From the NCBI RefSeq assembly GCF_900111295.1, contig NZ_FOGT01000007.1, positions 1-64,000 of the forward strand: a stretch of DNA of 64,000 nt, given 5' to 3'. Under the pieces are notes generated by a model, which had not been told where the DNA came from, made no database searches, and worked only from the letters and a program-made list of their open reading frames with translations. A program made the position numbers and the translations under genes. Below are positions 51,932 through 60,667 of the stretch, in pieces (positions within the stretch are counted from its first letter, which is position 1; every line of letters begins with the position of its first letter). The DNA comes from Salipaludibacillus aurantiacus (GTDB lineage: Bacteria; Bacillota; Bacilli; Bacillales; Salisediminibacteriaceae).

Positions 51932-52567
51932 TTATACGAGGTGATGGCGAATCGCGTAAATGGCGATCTGAGTACGGTCGCGGAGCGTTAGCTTATCTAA
52001 TATGACACTGATATGATTTTTTACGGTGCCGACAGACAAACAAAGCTCGTTCGCAATTTCCTGGTTGTTTTTGCCGTTTCCAATCAGTTTAATGACTGCA
52101 ATTTCCCGCGGAGTTAAACTCGGGTCGAGCTCCTGTTTCTCATGGACCTGGTTTAAGAGACGGGGCATGACTTTGGCAGCGACATGGTCCTGAAGGGTGA
52201 GCCCGCCTGATAAGCAGCTTCTTATCGCCCGAATCAGTTCTTCTGCATCGGCGTCTTTCAGCATATAGCCGCTCGCACCGCATTTTAAGGCTTCGAGAGC
52301 ATAATCATCATCATTAAAAGTCGTCAAAATTAGCATTTTCTGATCGGGCCAGCGCCGGTGGATTTCCCTCGCAGCCTCAAGCCCGTCCATAACGGGCATA
52401 CGTATATCGAGAATCACCAGGTCGACAGCATGGCTTTCGCAAATAGCCACTGCTTCTTTCCCATTCTGGGCCTCTTTTAACACTCTCATTTCCGGGTCTG
52501 TTTCGATCATCATTTTCAGCCCTTGGCGGACCATGCTCTGGTCTTCAGCGAGTAAAATATTAATCAT
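51932..52567 (-). CDS. LuxR/NarL-type response regulator
   Basis: A 211-residue DNA-binding regulator. The receiver domain has the acidic pair (AEDQ), the phospho-acceptor Asp in LVILDIRMPVMDG and Lys in MLKDADAEE. The NarL-type HTH is LTPREIAVIKLIGNGKNNQEI...SVGTVKNHISVIL. I chose ATG at 52567 with AAGGAAGG 8 bases upstream. It overlaps the kinase gene. It probably controls the adjacent ABC exporter, as in LiaRS/DesKR-type loci; this is inference. Confidence 0.93.
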   Translation of the reverse strand: MINILLAEDQSMVRQGLKMMIETDPEMRVLKEAQNGKEAVAICESHAVDLVILDIRMPVMDGLEAAREIHRRWPDQKMLILTTFNDDDYALEALKCGASGYMLKDADAEELIRAIRSCLSGGLTLQDHVAAKVMPRLLNQVHEKQELDPSLTPREIAVIKLIGNGKNNQEIANELCLSVGTVKNHISVILDKLTLRDRTQIAIYAIRHHLV

Positions 52568-53702
52568 TGCTGCCACCTTCCTTTTTGTACAGAGGTAAAG
52601 TGCCCCGAACGATAAAACTTCCCGAATGCTTTAAGACATCCAGTTCTCCCCCAGCCTGCTCAACCCGTTCGCGCATGGCTTTAATTCCAAATCCTTCTTT
52701 TAGAGGTTCATCGTTGGTTGTTCTGTGGCTGACTTCAAAACGGAAAACCGACCCTCCCGGCACTTCAAAAATAACTTCCGCTTCCTTCGTTCCGCTGTGC
52801 CTCATCATGTTTGTTAATGCTTCCTGGACAGCCCTGTAAACAGCGATCGCCTGGTCGTTCCTTAAAGGAGCCGTCAGCGCGCCGTGTTTTATGCCGAAAT
52901 GCACTCTCAGGAAACTCTCCGCTTCAAGCTTGCGGATAAGACGGATGATAGCCGGCAATCCTCCGGTCTCTTCTTTATTCAACGTTTTAACCGCCCGCCG
53001 TGTTTCCTCAAGACTGTCTTTTGCGAGACGTTTTAACTCGGAGACACCCTCCTTATGAGTGTCACTTGCCTGCAGACGAAAGACTTCGAGCTGCATAAGA
53101 AGGGCTGTCAATTTATGGCCGACAGAGTCATGGATATCACGGGCAATCTGTGTCCGTTCTTCCCGCCTAACCGCTGCTTCTCCTGCCGCAGCTGAACGTT
53201 TCAGTTTTCTGAATTCGATCAGCAGGGCTTCATGCTGCTCACTCATTTGCCGCTCCCGGGACAAATGCTGGTAAAAGTAGACACTTCCTGCTGTTATAAG
53301 GAGTGTTAAAAGCAAAAGAAAAGCCGGTGGATGTGCCGGCAGACCTGCGGCCACAGGCAGCGCCAGTCCGGCAGCAAATACTCCTCCCACGGCAGCCATT
53401 TGCCATGGCCGCAGCCGGTACACCGCCTCTCCCATAATCATGATAACCAAAATGAGTTGATAAGGATTAGCCTCCCATCCCGTTTCAGGCCAGTACGCCC
53501 ATGTAAGCGCCACTGCCCCAACGGAGAAGAGAACAGTTTGCCCTATTTTATGATTATTAAAAATAGGAAGTAAGAAATACAAACTGAAAAAGAGCGCACT
53601 TCCCGCTAACCGAAACGGGTCATCTATCAGTGTCCCTCCGCCATGCATTAACCCTAATCCCCACGTGATTAACAGCAATCCGATCCACACCCAGAACCGC
53701 AT
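52560..53702 (-). CDS. Sensor histidine kinase, HisKA_3 type
   Basis: A 381-residue membrane kinase. Five or six N-terminal helices (about 1-140) form the sensor; a short coiled coil leads to the dimerisation helix with the phosphorylated His in RTQIARDIHDSVGHKL, then the ATPase domain (AIYRAVQEALTNMMRHS, GFGIKAMRERVEQAGG). It phosphorylates the NarL-type regulator encoded next. I chose ATG at 53702 (MRFWVWIG) with GGGGTGAG upstream. The signal is unknown; no extracellular loop of size suggests sensing within the membrane. Confidence 0.92.
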   Translation of the reverse strand: MRFWVWIGLLLITWGLGLMHGGGTLIDDPFRLAGSALFFSLYFLLPIFNNHKIGQTVLFSVGAVALTWAYWPETGWEANPYQLILVIMIMGEAVYRLRPWQMAAVGGVFAAGLALPVAAGLPAHPPAFLLLLTLLITAGSVYFYQHLSRERQMSEQHEALLIEFRKLKRSAAAGEAAVRREERTQIARDIHDSVGHKLTALLMQLEVFRLQASDTHKEGVSELKRLAKDSLEETRRAVKTLNKEETGGLPAIIRLIRKLEAESFLRVHFGIKHGALTAPLRNDQAIAVYRAVQEALTNMMRHSGTKEAEVIFEVPGGSVFRFEVSHRTTNDEPLKEGFGIKAMRERVEQAGGELDVLKHSGSFIVRGTLPLYKKEGGSND

Positions 53703-54061
53703 CTGATACTCACCCCGCTCCGATACATTTACCATGCTTTTATCATAGCAAAAAAGTCCGGGGATAATTAGTGGTTATTTAGTTTACGGAGGAGCTGCGT
53801 CGGGAGATTAGGGGGACCGTGAAGTACAGGGTTAAGAGCGCTCAGGAATTAAGGGGATCCGGAGTATTGGGGTTTGGTGCCGGAATCGGCGGAGTGCTGA
53901 TTTGTTAAGTTTCGGTAAGTGCCGCAATCTTTCGGTGGTGTGCCACAATATTTACTAAATCTGCAACAATCCCTCTCAGTTCTGCAACAATCCCTGCCGT
54001 ATCCTCTGCAACAATCTAATTTAGCCATACTTTCGTTAACATCCTTCCTAATCTCTGCGCA
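53703..54061. other. Intergenic region with reversed 21-bp motif array
   Basis: No gene is supported. It contains G-rich degenerate repeats (GATTAGGGGG-like, about 53805-53870) and then the TGCAACAAT array. Frames found here on either strand are repeat artefacts rich in DCCR-type heptads. Confidence 0.45.
53922..54016. repeat. Phased array of TGCAACAATC-type motifs, 21-bp period (reverse of the ATTG arrays)
   Basis: CAAT cores lie at 53925, 53946, 53967, 53988 and 54012: three exact steps of 21, then 24. The best copies read TGCAACAATCC, the reverse complement of GGATTGTTGCA found at 5508-5625 and 18065-18180. Confidence 0.75.
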
Positions 54062-54088
54062 CAAAAAAAGGGAGCTTCTCCTCCCTTT
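54062..54088 (-). terminator. Terminator of the yhf operon
   Basis: Read leftward, AAGGGAG pairs with CTCCCTT around GAGAAG, followed by TTTTTG. Confidence 0.85.
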
Positions 54089-54093
54089 TCCGC

Positions 54094-55275
54094 TTATAGA
54101 AAACTTATTCCTTTCTCTGTTGGTTCAAGGCTGAAGTACCTGGAAAGCGTGGCACCTACATCGGCCATTGTTTCGCGTTCCCCTAAATACCCAGGGATTA
54201 CTTGCTTTCCTGTCACAATGATGGGAACTTGTTCACGCGTGTGGTTTGAGTGGCCTATTGTCGGGTCATTACCGTGGTCAGCCATAATAATAAGAATATC
54301 ATTGTTCTCAAGAGCCGGTATGAAGCCTTCTAAAAAGCTGTCGACTTCTTCCAGGATTTCACCGTACCAATTAACATCTTCTTTGTGGCCAGCCAGATCA
54401 GTTTCCTGGACGTTTACTAAATAGGCGGCATCACCCGTTTCTTTCATGTATTCTTCTTCAAGCTTTTTTAGGACGTCGGCAGTCTTCACAATCGGATAGG
54501 CGGGCCCCTCCCCGTGAAGGACATCGGCGGTTTTACCGATTCGGTATACTGGAAGGCCGACGCGGGCTGCTATCATTGGAAACTGTCCGTAAATATTAAC
54601 GCCATATCCTAAATGAAAGACTTCATAACCTTCCCCGTATACGCCGGATTTAGGGCTGTCGACTCCCCATTGGCCTGCCTTCCCTTCACGTACGGCGCCC
54701 AGAATGTCATTCAGTGAAGCCTTCCTTGCGTTCCCGAAAGCAATTACCCTGCTTGTATCAACAAATTCTCTTACGGTTTCTGCTAGTTTTTTAACATCCT
54801 GAAAAGGCATTTTATTTAGATCTGCTGTCATATTAATAATATTTCCGACAGCTGACTCCAAATTGTCCCCAATAACGAGTGCCTCGTTAATAAGCAGAAG
54901 AGGCTTGTTATTCCAAGGGTATTCCACCTTATAGCCAGCAGCTTTAATTTGATTACCTAGAGCAGAATGAATATCCCTCATGAGCCGCTTAGCTGGAGCT
55001 TTTGGGAAACTGCCCGCTATTTCCTGGTGCCCCATGTACGTATCGGCCCCTGCGTGTGCAAGGTTTGCTTTTCCGCAAGCAGCTTCTTTGAATTCTTTTT
55101 TCCCTTCAACAAGCCCGGCGAGCCCTAGCTTATCCAAAACTGGTATGTCCAAAGGATAATGCTGACGTATATGATTTAAAGTATGGGCGTTTATATCTTC
55201 AGGCTTGACTTCTTTACAATCGTTCATGGCACCAATCCCGAGTCCGTCCAACACAAGTAGAATTGCTTTTCCCAT
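54094..55275 (-). CDS. yhfW: Phosphopentomutase-like metalloenzyme YhfW
   Basis: A 393-residue member of the alkaline-phosphatase superfamily resembling phosphopentomutase. Metal-site motifs: LVLDGLGIGAMND at the start, GADTYMGHQEI with the phosphorylated residue region, VNVQETDLAGH, and IMADHGNDPTIGHSNHTRE with late Asp/His ligands. Phosphopentomutase moves phosphate between C1 and C5 of (deoxy)ribose; YhfW is a divergent relative of unknown substrate. It is the last gene of the yhf-type operon, 6 bases after yhfX. Confidence 0.88.
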   Translation of the reverse strand: MGKAILLVLDGLGIGAMNDCKEVKPEDINAHTLNHIRQHYPLDIPVLDKLGLAGLVEGKKEFKEAACGKANLAHAGADTYMGHQEIAGSFPKAPAKRLMRDIHSALGNQIKAAGYKVEYPWNNKPLLLINEALVIGDNLESAVGNIINMTADLNKMPFQDVKKLAETVREFVDTSRVIAFGNARKASLNDILGAVREGKAGQWGVDSPKSGVYGEGYEVFHLGYGVNIYGQFPMIAARVGLPVYRIGKTADVLHGEGPAYPIVKTADVLKKLEEEYMKETGDAAYLVNVQETDLAGHKEDVNWYGEILEEVDSFLEGFIPALENNDILIIMADHGNDPTIGHSNHTREQVPIIVTGKQVIPGYLGERETMADVGATLSRYFSLEPTEKGISFL

Positions 55276-55281
55276 TAGCGA

Positions 55282-56448
55282 TCACCTGCTCCTTTCCAAA
55301 TGATAAAGTCTCGGAGCACCTGACTGGATACCTGTCACAAGGGCTACATTTGCTCTGGTTACAAAAATCTGGGTTCGAAAACTGTAAACCACGCTCTGGC
55401 CGGTCAGCCTTTCTGCCTCGCTGTTTTTCTTTAACATTCCGTAATAATCAATATTTTCAAGGGAAGGCGATACAGCATCCAGCCTGTTGTCAAAGATGGT
55501 CTCTGGCCGGCTCCCGACAAATGCGCCTGTCATCTGCCCGCGTGCGTAAAAACCTCCACCGATCACGTAAGCATGTTCCTTATCTTCGTGGGATATCTCG
55601 CTCACATAAATTATCGCCGGCTTTTCAGGAAGTGTAACTTTGCTGTGAAGAGGGGTTGTCCCTGTCAGCGCATGACCGGGTTCCCCGTGTGTCACTCCTT
55701 GCTCCTCTAGTAAAGGCATGGTTTCAGAACAAGTCGCACTCGGACCGTTCACATGCCTTACCTTTATTCCTTCTTGTTCAAGTAAAGCCTTTGCTTTTAA
55801 AAGAGTTGAAAAATTATGCGTCGATGAAAAACCAGTTTGCTCATCATTTAACATAAAGTTGGGAAATGAAGTCACTCCGACTACTTCTATACCTTCCAGT
55901 GCGATAAGTTCTTTAAGCTCATCCAGAAGCCCCTTAAGTTGAAACCCCCCTTCCTGACCAGGAAAAACCATATCTCCTTCATCTATTACCCTGAGAATAA
56001 CTGGCTGGCGCATATTAGCATTCAAAGCCGCCTCAGATAATTGTTTTGCCCGAACAACAGAAAATAAAGTCACAACTTCCGGCTTCCAGCGGAGGACTTC
56101 TTCCCATTCATGTTTTCCCGGTTGGACAAGGTGACCAATATTCCCTATCTTAATCCCTGCTTCGTGAAGGATTTTTCCTTCGTTGAACTCCACTGCGACC
56201 GCTTTTTCAATACCATTGTCACGAATCCACCTGGCAATCTGAGGCAACCGGCCAATTTGTTTGCTCATAAAATAGAGTTCAAGATTATTCTTTTCAGCAT
56301 CTGATGCCAGGGAGCGGACATTACTAGCCAGCATATCCAGATCAATAACGTAAGTGTTTGGTGGAATAGTTCCGTTTTGATGCATAGCTGCCCCTGTTTC
56401 TGCAAGGCCGGGGTTCAGCTCTCTGACTTTATCTAAAAACACATTCAT
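55282..56448 (-). CDS. yhfX: PLP-dependent alanine-racemase-like enzyme YhfX
   Basis: A 388-residue protein of the fold-type III PLP family (alanine racemase N-terminal barrel). The likely PLP lysine is in MSKQIGRLPQIARW (residues about 58-71), after PPNTYVIDLDMLASNVRSL. GSFYARG-type loops near the C-terminus (VIGGGFYARGQMTG) may bind phosphate. It probably racemises or otherwise acts on an amino acid. It lies 14 bases after yhfS and directly before yhfW in an order matching the E. coli yhf gene set. Confidence 0.87.
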   Translation of the reverse strand: MNVFLDKVRELNPGLAETGAAMHQNGTIPPNTYVIDLDMLASNVRSLASDAEKNNLELYFMSKQIGRLPQIARWIRDNGIEKAVAVEFNEGKILHEAGIKIGNIGHLVQPGKHEWEEVLRWKPEVVTLFSVVRAKQLSEAALNANMRQPVILRVIDEGDMVFPGQEGGFQLKGLLDELKELIALEGIEVVGVTSFPNFMLNDEQTGFSSTHNFSTLLKAKALLEQEGIKVRHVNGPSATCSETMPLLEEQGVTHGEPGHALTGTTPLHSKVTLPEKPAIIYVSEISHEDKEHAYVIGGGFYARGQMTGAFVGSRPETIFDNRLDAVSPSLENIDYYGMLKKNSEAERLTGQSVVYSFRTQIFVTRANVALVTGIQSGAPRLYHLERSR

Positions 56449-56462
56449 CCACCTCCTGACTT

Positions 56463-57599
56463 TTATCGTTTAACATTCGCTAATGCTTTTTCAAGAATCG
56501 ACAGGATATGATCCGCATCGGATTTCATTGGATTAATTCTAATCCCGTGATCTTTTAATCGGGGATCGCTTTCAATAAAGCTCCCGGACGGCTTGTAAAT
56601 GAGAGGCAAAATCTCATATTTTGATTCAGCTCCAATGGGTTTGTTAGCCGCGCCAAACGCTACACTCGCTTCAATCACCTCTTTAGCAACAGGTTCCTTA
56701 AGTGTAAGCAGAACATTTTTTGATTGGGCATTTGTCAGCTGAACACTCTCGACACCGGAGAGCCCCCCTTCTTTAAGCTTTTCATATAACTCAGTAACCT
56801 GAGCATTCTGAACTGCCAGAGAAACAGGCGCTAGCGTCATCATTCTCAGAAGATCAAGCGCTTCAAACCCTTGTACTTGGCCGCCTCCGGAGTAATTTCT
56901 CTCACGTACAGTTTTTATTCCCTTCTCTAAACCTGCAATGACTCCGACACCTTCAGGCCCCAGCACTTTAAACCCTGAAAAAGTAGCATAATCTGCCCCG
57001 TACTCAACGCCAATCCCTGGTGTTTTCATAGCACAATAGTTATCATCAGTGACTATCGTCAGATCAGGGCGATGGTCTTTTACCAGCTGAATCACCCGCT
57101 TGATATCATAATTATCAGACTGCTGCTGTCTGGCGTGCTGAATATAAAAAACTTTTGCCTCTTTTGAAGTCTTATCGTTTTTTAGAAAATCGGTTAAACG
57201 ATTTAAATTATTAAAATCTGTTTTTATCGTTTTCAAGCCGAGCATCCTGATTGTTTCTTTCGTAGTGTTATAGGCAGGGGCTTCATGAATAATCATTGTA
57301 TCTCCCGGGTGAAGCAGAACACTGAGCAGCGTCCTTATACCTCCGGTTCCCGAACCGCGGACAAGAACGGCGGCTTCTGCTTCAAAGAAATCCGCCAGCA
57401 CTTGTTCAGCTTTAGCGGTTGTTTCAGGCCGTTTATATTGAGGGTGTAATCCTAAATCACCATATGACATAAATGAATTTCCATCAAAATACCTGCTGAT
57501 AGACTTAACAAATTTAAACTGTTTCTTCATAGCTTCTTCCATAGACATTACTGGAAGAAGCGATTGGTTTTCTGGTTGATGGCTGCTCATCCTGTTCAC
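56463..57599 (-). CDS. yhfS: PLP-dependent aminotransferase-like enzyme YhfS
   Basis: A 378-residue fold-type I PLP enzyme. The cofactor-binding Asp is in LTIVTDDNYCAM, and the lysine in YATFSGFKVLGPEGVG. RGSGTGGIRTLLSVLL forms the phosphate-binding loop. Relatives are aminotransferases or Cys/Met-type lyases; the substrate of YhfS is not known. It starts 1 base after php and ends 14 bases before yhfX, inside the operon. Confidence 0.86.
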   Translation of the reverse strand: MNRMSSHQPENQSLLPVMSMEEAMKKQFKFVKSISRYFDGNSFMSYGDLGLHPQYKRPETTAKAEQVLADFFEAEAAVLVRGSGTGGIRTLLSVLLHPGDTMIIHEAPAYNTTKETIRMLGLKTIKTDFNNLNRLTDFLKNDKTSKEAKVFYIQHARQQQSDNYDIKRVIQLVKDHRPDLTIVTDDNYCAMKTPGIGVEYGADYATFSGFKVLGPEGVGVIAGLEKGIKTVRERNYSGGGQVQGFEALDLLRMMTLAPVSLAVQNAQVTELYEKLKEGGLSGVESVQLTNAQSKNVLLTLKEPVAKEVIEASVAFGAANKPIGAESKYEILPLIYKPSGSFIESDPRLKDHGIRINPMKSDADHILSILEKALANVKR

Positions 57600-57600
57600 C

Positions 57601-58515
57601 TCATTTATTTATTGAAAAAGCACGGGCAGGGTTTTTCACCAGCAGTTTATGAATAAGGGTGTCATCTGCCCCTTTCTTCTTAAATTCAGGGATAAAATAG
57701 TCGAGGACAAGTCCGTACCCTGGACCGTTATACTTTTTCCAGTGGGATTTCCTTGTCAGGTCTGCTGAAAGAAGAATCTGATCTTCGCAGCCTGCCTCGA
57801 CAAACTTAATTAAAGAAGCCATTCTATCACTATCAGGCCGGTAATTGGTTTTACCAATGGTATCGAAACCTATATAAGTCCCGGTTTCCAGTACTTCAAG
57901 AACTTCTTCGTCATCAGGATTAAGATCCTGGTGACCGATGATAATCTGTTCAGGCGGGAGACCGAGCTTATCAAATAACATCATTTGTTCTTTTCCTAAA
58001 GTTCCAAGAGTAGTGTGAGTAGTAACCGGCAATCCTGTCACCAGCCCTGCTTTGGCTGCCCCAGTCAGAAGCTCTTTCTCCACAGGTTTCATTTCATTTT
58101 TGCTCGTTCCTACTTCCCCTATAATACCTGGATAGATAGATGTTCCTTCAATGCCTTCTTCCGCTTCTTTAATGAAATGTTCAGCAAAACGTTCAGCTTC
58201 CCATCCCTGTGCAAAAGAAGGGATGAACGGGTCCTTATAGAACCCGGTACACGCGACTATATGGACATCGGCTGCTTCGCTTATTCTTTTAAGTCTTTCT
58301 GCATCCCTGCCCATTCCATCATTTGTCACTTCAATGATAGCTTCGCCCCCGGACTTAGCAAAAGCTTTAACTTCTTCGATCGCGCCCTCTTCATCATCAA
58401 GAATAGTATCCGGATCTTTTTTTATTCGCGACAGATCAATGGACAGATGTTCATGAGCGGCACAAATGCCCAATTCTTTACTGTCAATCCTTCCTCTGAC
58501 TGTTTGTATAAACAT
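57601..58515 (-). CDS. php: Phosphotriesterase homology protein
   Basis: A 304-residue amidohydrolase-superfamily barrel. Metal ligands: CAAHEHLSID, the bridging Glu in GIIGEVGTS, THTTLGT, IIGHQDLN and LLSADLTRKS. Relatives hydrolyse lactones or phosphoesters. I chose ATG at 58515 (MFIQTVRGRI) with GGAGGGG upstream; the longer frame from 58536 has no ribosome site. It lies between yhfT and yhfS. Confidence 0.88.
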   Translation of the reverse strand: MFIQTVRGRIDSKELGICAAHEHLSIDLSRIKKDPDTILDDEEGAIEEVKAFAKSGGEAIIEVTNDGMGRDAERLKRISEAADVHIVACTGFYKDPFIPSFAQGWEAERFAEHFIKEAEEGIEGTSIYPGIIGEVGTSKNEMKPVEKELLTGAAKAGLVTGLPVTTHTTLGTLGKEQMMLFDKLGLPPEQIIIGHQDLNPDDEEVLEVLETGTYIGFDTIGKTNYRPDSDRMASLIKFVEAGCEDQILLSADLTRKSHWKKYNGPGYGLVLDYFIPEFKKKGADDTLIHKLLVKNPARAFSINK

Positions 58516-58552
58516 GGTGTCCCCTCCAGAATTCATAGTTTTGCTATATGAG

Positions 58553-59836
58553 TTACATTAAGCCTATTAACGCCAGAATGTTCGCAATGATACCAACTGC
58601 AATAGCACCTACCGGACCTACAGCCACACGGACAACTGGACGCCCTGCAGCTTCGTTAAGCAAATAGAAGCCTGCGATAATAAAGAAGCCCAATCCCGGT
58701 GCAATAGCATTCGCTGCGTTAGCTCCGCCGATTAGCAGCGCAACTTCCAGCAAACGGGTCATAGCACTTCTAATGTTTTCTCCAGAGTTTCGTATTCCAG
58801 GGTAACGGTCAAGGAAACGCGCAATTGAACTGAGCAGCAATACTTCCAGAATAATGACGACAAACCCTAATCCAAGTGCCAGCCATACGTTTGGTACAAA
58901 GAATCCGACTACAAAGACGAGAGTAAACCCAACCGGGCTGTAGACACCTGTAGCTATTGCCGTACTGGCCACAAGCGGAATAAAGCCGATCGCTCTTGCA
59001 GCTGCTGCAAAGCCTGCATCATTAATTTGGCCTTCCGACAGCAACGTTAATGATATAGGGTCACCGGCCATAATAAAGGCGTTAGTTCCAGCAGCAATCA
59101 GAGCCCCTAGAGCTGCGAGTACAAACATATTCTTCCTGATATTTTTCACCTTTTCACTGAACATACTGGCGAGATCCACCCCGCTGCTGTCCTCATCCCT
59201 TTTTTCGTTCATCGCAAAAATCAACAGGAAAACCATACCGACAATAAGGGCCATCCCTTCCTGGTTTAAAACTACTTCTGTCCCTCCAATGGTTAATAGA
59301 CCCGTTTCATTAAACCAGACAGCAATTTGCCGGACGAGTGCGGCTATCAGAAAAGTGATTACACCTTTTTTCACACTGAACTGAAACGCTATCGCCAAGG
59401 CGGGGAAAGCCATAAAGGTGACAATAACAGGCGCCCCTATCATTTCCATTTCTTCAAGGAAATTGATTGGCAAATACTCGAACATGTTCACAAAACCTTC
59501 GAGACCGATAAGAAGACCCGCGCCGTATAAGCCGCCCACAGCTGCGGCCACTGGCGTTCCCCATTTATTTTTAGGAGTCATCAGGCCGATAATATCTGTC
59601 CCAAGTAAAATACTATGAACAAGAATAATAGCTGCGGTGAGTGTAAATGGAATACCAAAACCTATAACCAGACCAAAACTCATGGCAAAGGCTGTAAGTC
59701 CTAAATCCCGCCGGCTGAGACGCCCTTCTATGTGTTCTCCCACAATAGGACGCAGACCGTCATTAAATACTGCAATATTTCTGTTAGCTAAAACAGCTGC
59801 GAGCGCACCAATTAAAACTATTAAGATCATTTCCAT
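58553..59836 (-). CDS. yhfT: YhfT-family membrane transporter
   Basis: A 427-residue integral membrane protein with about 11-12 helices and glycine-rich segments (GLVIGFGIPFTLTAAIILVH, FFIIAGFYLLNEAAGRP). YhfT proteins occur only in yhf-type operons and are taken to import the pathway substrate. It lies 22 bases after yhfU. Nothing in the sequence reveals the solute. Confidence 0.85.
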   Translation of the reverse strand: MEMILIVLIGALAAVLANRNIAVFNDGLRPIVGEHIEGRLSRRDLGLTAFAMSFGLVIGFGIPFTLTAAIILVHSILLGTDIIGLMTPKNKWGTPVAAAVGGLYGAGLLIGLEGFVNMFEYLPINFLEEMEMIGAPVIVTFMAFPALAIAFQFSVKKGVITFLIAALVRQIAVWFNETGLLTIGGTEVVLNQEGMALIVGMVFLLIFAMNEKRDEDSSGVDLASMFSEKVKNIRKNMFVLAALGALIAAGTNAFIMAGDPISLTLLSEGQINDAGFAAAARAIGFIPLVASTAIATGVYSPVGFTLVFVVGFFVPNVWLALGLGFVVIILEVLLLSSIARFLDRYPGIRNSGENIRSAMTRLLEVALLIGGANAANAIAPGLGFFIIAGFYLLNEAAGRPVVRVAVGPVGAIAVGIIANILALIGLM

Positions 59837-59858
59837 TATTATCCGCTCCCTTTAATAA

Positions 59859-60221
59859 TTAGGACTGCTTGTTTTTTAAAGCTTCAATAATCATAGGGAC
59901 AGCTGTATCTTTATGATCCGAAGTAAATCCGAACGCCTTCTTTCCATTAGCCACAGCTTTATCAATTATTTCCTTCTTTGGAGGACGTCCAGGCATTGAG
60001 ACTGTTTCACACTGGTCCCCACCAAGCATTGCCATAGCCATAGCCAGCGCACCTCCCCCGCCTGTGTGGCAAGCACCGATATAATAATCTGCCTGTCCGC
60101 TTTTAACCGCCATAGCCGCCTCTAAATCTGATTTTACAGTAGTCGTGATACCGCCATCCTGCTCCTTAACCAGCTTTTCAATGTCCTTCTTTTCTACTTG
60201 GCCGCCAATTACAATTTTCAT
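59859..60221 (-). CDS. yhfU: YhfU-family small protein (DUF2620 type)
   Basis: A 120-residue cytosolic protein, MKIVIGGQVEKKDIEKL at the start, with a glycine-rich segment GACHTGGGGALAMAMAMLGG and a MPGRPPKKEI motif. Its function is unknown; it might bind a phosphorylated ligand. The start overlaps the yhfY stop codon, so translation is coupled. Confidence 0.85.
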   Translation of the reverse strand: MKIVIGGQVEKKDIEKLVKEQDGGITTTVKSDLEAAMAVKSGQADYYIGACHTGGGGALAMAMAMLGGDQCETVSMPGRPPKKEIIDKAVANGKKAFGFTSDHKDTAVPMIIEALKNKQS

Positions 60222-60604
60222 TAGTTATCCCCTCCTAAATAATGTGTAAAAATAGTCGTATAGTGAAGCTGTAAATATTCCTTTTCTTCCTGCGGGAGCG
60301 GGCGCCCCCAGTCTTTCTCCACTTCGGATACTGCAGCAGCCGCTTCAGAAAAGAAGGGCGACGTTTGCACTTCTTCAAACGATTCTTGTGGAGGCGCTTC
60401 CAATTTTTCTTTCTTGTCAACCCTCGTTAATGCCATTGGCAAATGAGTAAAAAGCATTTGAGACTGTTCGATTTCATCAGCAGATAAGTCCAGTGTCTGT
60501 ACCAGCCGGTCAAACGCTTTGACAGTAACCCTTACAGCTTCAGTGTTGACTGTGCCGCTCTCCTCTAAAAGCTTAAGTCTCGTGGTCAACTCTTCTTTTT
60601 TCAT
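60221..60604 (-). CDS. yhfY: YhfY-like protein, stand-alone PRD domain
   Basis: A 127-residue protein made of one PTS regulation domain-like helical bundle (ESGTVNTEAVRVTVKAFDRL, FTHLPMALTRV, EKEYLQLHYTTIFTHYLG) without HTH or PTS domains. The His in THLP is a candidate phosphorylation site. It could link the operon to PTS activity. I chose ATG at 60604 with AAAGGGGTG upstream; an in-frame GTG at 60613 is weaker. An 18-bp palindrome lies 30 bases upstream. Confidence 0.8.
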   Translation of the reverse strand: MKKEELTTRLKLLEESGTVNTEAVRVTVKAFDRLVQTLDLSADEIEQSQMLFTHLPMALTRVDKKEKLEAPPQESFEEVQTSPFFSEAAAAVSEVEKDWGRPLPQEEKEYLQLHYTTIFTHYLGGDN

Positions 60605-60633
60605 TTGAAACACCCCTTTATAAGGATAATCAA

Positions 60634-60651
60634 TATACAGTATTTTGTATA
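60634..60651. promoter_or_regulatory. Candidate YhfZ operator, copy 1
   Basis: TATACAGTATTTTGTATA, between yhfZ and yhfY, 17 bases after the yhfZ stop. It matches copies at 61681-61698 and 63675-63692. Consensus TRTACAnnATnnTGTATA. Confidence 0.75.
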
Positions 60652-60667
60652 TTTTAGGTAAAAAACT

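Noticed and set aside
53849-54134. Frames rich in DCCR or LQQSL heptads
   Set aside because: Same artefact of the 21-bp array, read from both strands.
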